64,000 nucleotides of DNA, taken from Lasiodiplodia sp. COLG20 (taxonomy: Eukaryota > Ascomycota > Dothideomycetes > Botryosphaeriales > Botryosphaeriaceae). Of this stretch, positions 57,964-64,000 are shown piece after piece (the first letter of the stretch is position 1; each line of letters starts with the position of its first letter). Location of the stretch: assembly GCA_009801085.1 (NCBI GenBank), contig VNWV01000002.1:3224001-3288000 (forward strand), written 5' to 3'. The position numbers and the translations under genes are program-made. The notes under the pieces were generated by a model. That model was not told the origin of the DNA. It did no database searches and saw only the letters and a program-made list of their open reading frames with translations.

Positions 57964-60577
57964 ATACCCACAAAACAAAACTCAATCCGCTTCACGTCGT
58001 ACGCATAATGCTCTGCGATAACGATGGTTATGTCATTGGGCAATAGGGAAATCCAAAAAAGTTTAATCCCGCCGAGGATCGGGATGGTCTCGGGTCCGAA
58101 CTGTGCCTCTGCAACAACTGTGACTTTATGTCCCCTTGCCAACACTCTGGCCCATACTTTCTCATCCATGGGATCGGCCTATTTTGGTGCAAGGAAGAAG
58201 AACATGACCTCTGCTCATCGCGACACCTGCCCTTCGGGGCCGTGGTGCAGCGATCCATCTTCTGGGTCTACATGCCATGATACAATGCCCCTGAAATAGC
58301 GTTGATAATGAATGCGAACAAAGTATCGGAAATTCCCGTATTCATAAAGTTCTGCGTGCACTTCTTGCCTCAATGAGGATTCAGTTTATTGGCAATGCAC
58401 ACGTTTGACAGGGAGGCTGCTCCTCCGGAGGCTGCTCCTTGGGAGGATCTCAGGTCGGGCGGCTTGGCACCCTTGCTATAAAAGAGCATTTTGGGCGCGG
58501 GCGGATGCTCAAGCTCGCGTGCGGATCGATGCTTAACCTCGTATGCTGTAATCTCTCGCGCCTTGGTTGCGGGCAGCTTGCAAATTTGACGGCGTTCGCA
58601 GCACGGCAACAAGTCCTCGGCGTCAAAATGGAAACTGTGGGAAGTCATGAGACGCCTCGACAATAACTAGCTTTGTCGATCGGATCCACCTGGTAGACGA
58701 GCATCAAACACCGGTCCAGAGCTACGTGTGCGCTGCGCGTTCAAGCAGGGCAGCAAAGAGACCCAGCTCGGTTTCATGACAGAAGGAGCAACGAAGAGCA
58801 GGTTCTGGGCTTGGCTTGTCGGTGATGCGGTGTGCAGGATTTGGTGTTGATGAGAGGTGGGCTGGCGCCTATAAAGGTGCAACTACGGCTGCGTGAGAGC
58901 GGGAGCGCCACCGACGCCCCCCGGCCTGTCTCCAGCAGGCTATAATAAGCACAGCGCATAAAATGCGCACATGCCTGCACATGGCTGCAGTACACGGCAA
59001 GCAGCGGCACAGCGCTGTAAGGCTGTCGGACGAAGGCTTGGGAGCAGGCAGCACAAGATGCTTTTTCCCGCGGCGGGCTCGCCGAGCAGCGCTGTAGCAG
59101 CGACGTTTCAACGGCGGGCTGGCCAAGCACCAAGACTCGGGGCCATGTGAAGGATGTCGTGCAGACGGGCTCCTTACATAAAGCACCCGAGGCTGTGTGG
59201 CACGGTGAGCCTTACTCGATGCATGCGCTCAATAAAGGCGGGTGATATTGAAGAGGCGACGCATGCAGCGGCGCGATCTGGGGGCGCGGACCCGCGCGAT
59301 GGCGCAGCCGGTTGGCGGCGTCACGGGTTGGCCCAGGTCAGGTTGGGTTGGCGGCGCAGGCGGCGGTCGTGGACGTCGTGGACCAAGGCGTGTGGCTCAC
59401 CGATTCGTGCGGCAGAAGAAGGTCCAGCAGTTTCCATGCCGCGTAGCCCTGACTCAAGCCGGGCGGCCCACTCCGTGCCATGCCATCCGAAACTCCCAGG
59501 CGCGCAAGGATGGAAGTTGCTTCTCCACACTCTCTTGCGTCGCCGTGCCATCGGTGGGACCAGAGGCCAACGGCGGCCGATCGCTTCCTCCAAAATCGCG
59601 CGTCGGCAGGGTTTAGAGGACGCCACAGTGATCAGATAAAAAGCACTGCAGCGACGCCGTACGGCGCCTGTCTGGGCGTTCTCGGCGCATGCCCATATCC
59701 CCAGCCCGGCAGCCCTCCACGCTACACGCATGAGCACGCCAAGTTTCGCACCCAGCCTTGCCTTCTTCATCCACCCACGCCTCACGCGCAGGTGCTGCTG
59801 CACACCTTCTCTCCCAGCAAGCTGCGCCCGTCACGCCGCAAACATTGCGCTCGCCCAGCGCGCTGCTCCACGAAGCTCCCCCAGTGCGCTGCTGCGCCTG
59901 CTGCGCGTTGCCGCGCCGCCCGTCGCTGCCTGTGGGCGCGCTGGATGCTGCCAGTTGCGCGCAAGGCAGCCTCCGGTCGCAGACGCCCCCCGGCCGGTAA
60001 CATCTCCTTCTCAGCTCCGTCAGCGTCAGCTTATCCGTAGACCCTTTGCCCCACGCCAGCTCGCCCAGCCGCGGCACGGCGCGCGCTGCTGAGTGATACA
60101 TTCCCGTCGCCGGAGTCGTGCGCCGTCAGACAGCTGGCCAGCCGAAGCGTACGCCGCTCCCTTGCATTACCACCGCATAACATCGACTTCTGAGACCTAT
60201 CTTGACGCTTTGTCCTTTACACCGCCGGCACACTACGCCGCCTCTCTGCCCTTCCTTCCGAGACTCAGCCTGCTGTCGCGACCAGCGCCTCCGCCAGAAG
60301 TACCCTGTCTCAACAGCTCCGCCGAAACCACAGCCGGGATCTCTGCTGGTGCCTGCCAGTAGAGAACGCCGGACACCATTACAACGAGCGCGCTATACAC
60401 GACATGTCATGCGTAGGCGGCGGGACGATTTCTCTACGCAAAGGCATAGGCACAGCCGGTCTTCTTAGACTGCCTATATGATAGAGGTCCCTTTGGCGTT
60501 GACATTTCTCCTCCCTCGGACTCAACCGTCGACCGCCCCGCTCCCACGGTCGGCCCATTCTTTTTTTCAGCGTTTGT
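57964..60577. other. Intergenic region upstream of the OGT-like gene
   Basis: A 2.6-kb stretch. The left part holds the RPL12 3' UTR. A short tandem, GGAGGCTGCTCC, is repeated near 58410-58440. From about 59700 the sequence becomes C-rich on the plus strand, as expected for the promoter and long leader of the next gene. Open frames around 59150-60400 on both strands look compositional. Confidence 0.4.
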
Positions 60578-63500
60578 ATGAGTAGGCCCTTAGACATGAC
60601 GATGATACGACAATATCCCCCACAACCTCAGGCCCCCGCGCACCCGTTTGGCCGCAATCCACCGTACGCGAACTACAACTCTCTGCCGACCACACCTCGT
60701 ATGGGGCCCGTCCCGGACAAGGTGTCCCGCGACCGACTGCTCCAAGTACCGCAACAGTACGCCCACCCGCTTCAAAGGACCAATTCCTTCCCGCTGCGCG
60801 GCTCGCCAAAGGAGGGGCAAGCCAGCTCAGAACGGTCAGAGAATATGCTGCGCCGGAAGACTCCAAACGGCATTATCCCCGAGGCATACGACGGCAGCGC
60901 TTCGGAAAAGCCTCACGCCATGAAGCACATATTGCTCCCGGTTACGACGGTCGATGGGGTTGTGCAACAACCCGTCGTTCCGTACGGGCCAACCCAGGAG
61001 CTTCCTCTCCGAACTCCTGGCATGATTCCACAGGGGTCGCACAACCAGCCCCAGCAGCGAATGCTGCCGGTGGAGAGCTGGGATCTTAGCCAATTCAACT
61101 TTGACCCTCCAAACGTGAGTCGGAAACGAGGCCAGCAGCAGTTCTCTCAGATTGATTCGATGCTGAACCAGGTGCCGACACCTCAACAGCAACTCCAGTA
61201 TTTGCAGATGGGTCAGCATTTTGGCGGTGCATTGCAGCCGCCTCTGCAAGCCCCTCTGGGCCCCACCGTGTCAAATGAGACGGGACTTTACGGGCCTTAT
61301 TGGCCGGACGGCACGTACGTTCCTTATCGTCCTGCGGCTGTAAGAGATCCTCGATTCCATCCAGGCTCCATATCCTCATGGAATCACCAGCAGTCAAGTT
61401 TCAGCAATCGAATGCACGGCAATTGGCCTCCAATTGGTAATACCAATCTGGATACGTCTAATTGGAAACCCCAGCAACCTTCTCAGCTCGCTCACTCGGT
61501 TCCGCCCGGCGCTGTTGGATACAACGCGGGTGGTCCTCCGTACGGGTTGGCACAGAACCTCAATAATCCTAATGACCAAAACTGGCTTTCTGGACAACAG
61601 CAACCTCCACACCAGTATCTTGGATCTGGTCATCAGACTAGCTATCGCAGCAGCAGCAACAACATCAATCGCAATAATCTCCAGCGTCCCTCAATATCCC
61701 ATCAATCAGCTTCATATCACCCGGGAGATGGGTTGTCCCGAGGTGATTTGACGTCCTTGGCATCATCGCACCCTGATTATGGCTCCACATCCAACAATGC
61801 TCAGAATAGAGAGCGAGCGCTTGACTTTGCTCACCAGATTTATATCGAACTTTTGAGCTACCTCCACCATTCGCGCCGATCCGGTCACCATGGAAGAAAC
61901 ATCCACGGACAACCTCAGCCAAGTATATTCCCGAAGCCTCCTCGACAGCCTGGTGCAGACTTTTCCGGTTCTTCGAAATACTCCGAATACCGTCAACAGC
62001 ATGCTTCACATAATGGAGGGATTGTCGACCCTAATTCCGCACTCACTCATGCCCGTTCGAATTCTCTTTGGAAAGACCACCAGCGACGCTCATCATGGCA
62101 ACAGCCCATGGTCAACAACATGGCGATCCACCAGCCTGTACAACCGGCAGACACCTACCGGAGTCTGCGGAGGATGTCAGGAACCATGTTTCCGTCCATG
62201 TATCCGTCGGTTACCCGCGATCTTCCCGGAAATGCACTGTCTGCCATCGACCAAATCACACAGTACTGTCAAGAAAGCTCATGGAAGTGGATCGATGGGA
62301 TTCTGGTCGGTGGTTGCCTCGCTTACGCGCTTGGTGACTACCAGAAAGCATTGGTCTGGTATTCAAAAATCCTTGACATGGACCCAGAGTAAGTTCAATC
62401 CTTCGATGAGTTCAATGGACAAAACTGACTGTGTAAAGCCATGTGGAAGCTCTGTCAAATGTTGCCGCAACGCTCCATTCCCTAGGCAGGAAGCATGAAG
62501 CAGAACAGCACTGGTGGAAAGCCATTCAGCTCCGACCGTCCTATTTTGAAGCAGTCGAACACCTCGTCCAGCTGCTTTGCACAGATCATCGTGGAAAGGA
62601 AGCCGTCAATATCATAAACCACATCGAGCGCGCACTTCAGCTACCAAACACGTATTCCGATCGACGGAGCGAAGTGTCCAGCGGAGGAAGATCGCCGCAG
62701 TCCGAGGTTTCCGACAAACCTGTCTTTGAATACGATGGAGAACAGGACAACCTGCCAAAGGACCTCAACAGCATGCCGGGGTCGGATTCGCCTGGATTCG
62801 GGACAAGTGGTTATGCTATATCAGGATCCGAAAATGGCCGCATGCTTTCGCTGATCCATGCGAAAGGCAACTTACTTTACAGCATGGGTGACAACGCCGG
62901 AGCTGCCAAGGCTTTTGAAAACGCCGTGCTTATCAGCGCAGGGAAGCGTGCGGGTGGTATCAGCAATCTGATCAAGCACATTCTGAAGGTTGTCGATGAA
63001 GACGAGTTTGGAACCGCTGCCCCCGGTGCTCATGCGTCAAGCTCTATCGAGCCGATCCTTCTTCCTCCCGTTGCAGCCCTCCGGACTGCACAGCTTGCCT
63101 TCCCCAATAATGGAGAGCTCCCAGGACTCCGGTACATCTCGAGCAAGGGAATGGCTAGGAAAGCTGCAGTCTCAACCACCAGCAATTCGCTCCTGTCGCT
63201 GGCTAAAATTTTTCAGGACGGAATGGCTTCAGGTCTACCGAAGGCGGCCTATCAATCTGCGTATGGTGTTCGCGAGATTCTCGCCCTTTACTACCTTTCT
63301 CTCTCGCTCCAACCGAGCCCGTCGACGGCCAATAACGTTGGCATCCTTCTCGCAAGCGTCCAACAAACAGTTCCACCGAAGAAGATATACCAGGATCCCC
63401 AACAGGCAAGGATACCGGGCGTTGTCCCTGGGAGTGGCATAGCTTTGGCTTTGGCTTACTACAATTACGGGCTCAATCTCGACGCTGGCCACGCTCACTT

Positions 63501-64000
63501 GTACACGAACCTCGGCAGTCTCCTCAAAGACCTTGGCCAGCTCAAAATGGCTATTGCCATGTACGAGCAGGCGGTCCACTGCGACGGTAACTTCGACATC
63601 GCACTGGCAAATCTGGCTAATGCCGTGAAAGACGACGGACGGATAGCCGATGCCATCGTGTACTACAAACGCGCGGTCAAGGTCAACCCCGATTTCGCTG
63701 AGGCTGTATGTGGCCTGGCGAATGCCTTGAATTCCGTCTGCGGGTGGGCAGGCCGAGGCGGCATTGCGACCGACGGTGGCAAGCGGGATCGTTGGCATGT
63801 TGATGAGCATGGCATGCTCCTCGATGCTACGAAGCCTGGCGCTGTCAGCACAGGGTGGCTCAAGCGTGTTGTGGACCTAGTCGAAAAGCAACTGGCCGAG
63901 GGCGAGGATTGGGGACGTGGATCTCTCAATGTCAACTTCGTGCAGGCCATGCTTCAAGTGCTTGCATTCACAAGCAACAGCCAAAGGGACGCCCGAGAAC
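60578..64000 (+). CDS. SPINDLY/OGT-like TPR protein (putative O-GlcNAc transferase), 3' end beyond window
   Basis: Exons 60578-62388 and 62439 to beyond 64000, about 1124 codons visible. The first 520 or so residues are low-complexity, rich in Gln, Asn, Pro, Ser and Tyr. TPR units follow: LVGGCLAYALGDYQKALVWYSKILDMDP, HVEALSNVAATLHSLGRKHEAEQHWWKAIQLRP, then LIHAKGNLLYSMGDNAGAAKAFENAV, LYTNLGSLLKDLGQLKMAIAMYEQAV and IALANLANAVKDDGRIADAIVYYKRAVKVNPDFAEA. The final VCGLANALNSVCGW marks the entry to the OGT-type region in fungal homologues. The GT41 catalytic domain should lie past 64000. If intact, the enzyme would transfer a sugar from UDP-GlcNAc (or GDP-fucose, as in SPINDLY) to Ser/Thr of intracellular proteins. 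The ATG follows a pyrimidine-rich leader; a second Met eight codons on is also possible. Confidence 0.88.

Overview
The window is nuclear DNA from a filamentous ascomycete (Pezizomycotina). The gene set suggests a Dothideomycete-like fungus, but the sequence cannot settle the class. The evidence is many short introns (mostly 47-93 nt, with GTAAGT-like donors and CTAAC-like branch sites), a head-to-head pair of myosin-motor chitin synthases, and fungal-type housekeeping genes. I had no tools. Exon boundaries below were worked out by hand from frame continuity, splice signals and family motifs.

Layout: a secreted GH3 beta-glucosidase with seven exons (506-3278, +); adenylyl cyclase-associated protein CAP/Srv2 (5483-7311, -), divergent from a Mak32-like pfkB kinase (7984-9487, +); an 85-residue one-helix membrane protein hidden in three tiny exons (9771-10179, -); mitoribosomal protein mL44 (10559-11791, +); translation factor eIF5B (13204-16509, +); a single-pass Ser/Thr-rich membrane protein (16944-17729, -); class V (19860-25543, -) and class VI/VII (27001-32475, +) myosin-motor chitin synthases sharing a 1.46-kb promoter region; and a GDSL/SGNH esterase (36680-37990, +).

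From about 38 to 45.3 kb the window is gene-poor. It holds a decayed tyrosine-recombinase gene (42121-43694; Starship-captain/DUF3435-like or Crypton-like). All four of its in-frame stops are TAA/TAG, as expected from CpA-to-TpA mutation (RIP). A perfect 27-bp inverted repeat with a 29-nt loop follows (43717-43799), then a more decayed second recombinase fragment (43954-44235) and another broken reading frame. This is the only clearly accessory part of the window.

The rest is core: a mitochondrial PDK/BCKDK-type kinase (45363-46960, -); a PH-domain protein (47714-50254, -) divergent from a small coiled-coil protein (51021-52103, +); Sec62 (55500-56942, -) divergent from ribosomal protein RPL12/uL11 (57289-57963, +), whose first coding exon is 5 nt; and the 5' part of a SPINDLY/OGT-like TPR protein running off the right edge (60578-64000, +).

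The genes do not form a metabolic cluster. Most pairs are housekeeping neighbours with divergent promoters. The two chitin synthases are a functional pair for polarised cell-wall growth. I saw no tRNA, rRNA, CRISPR array or intact transposon.
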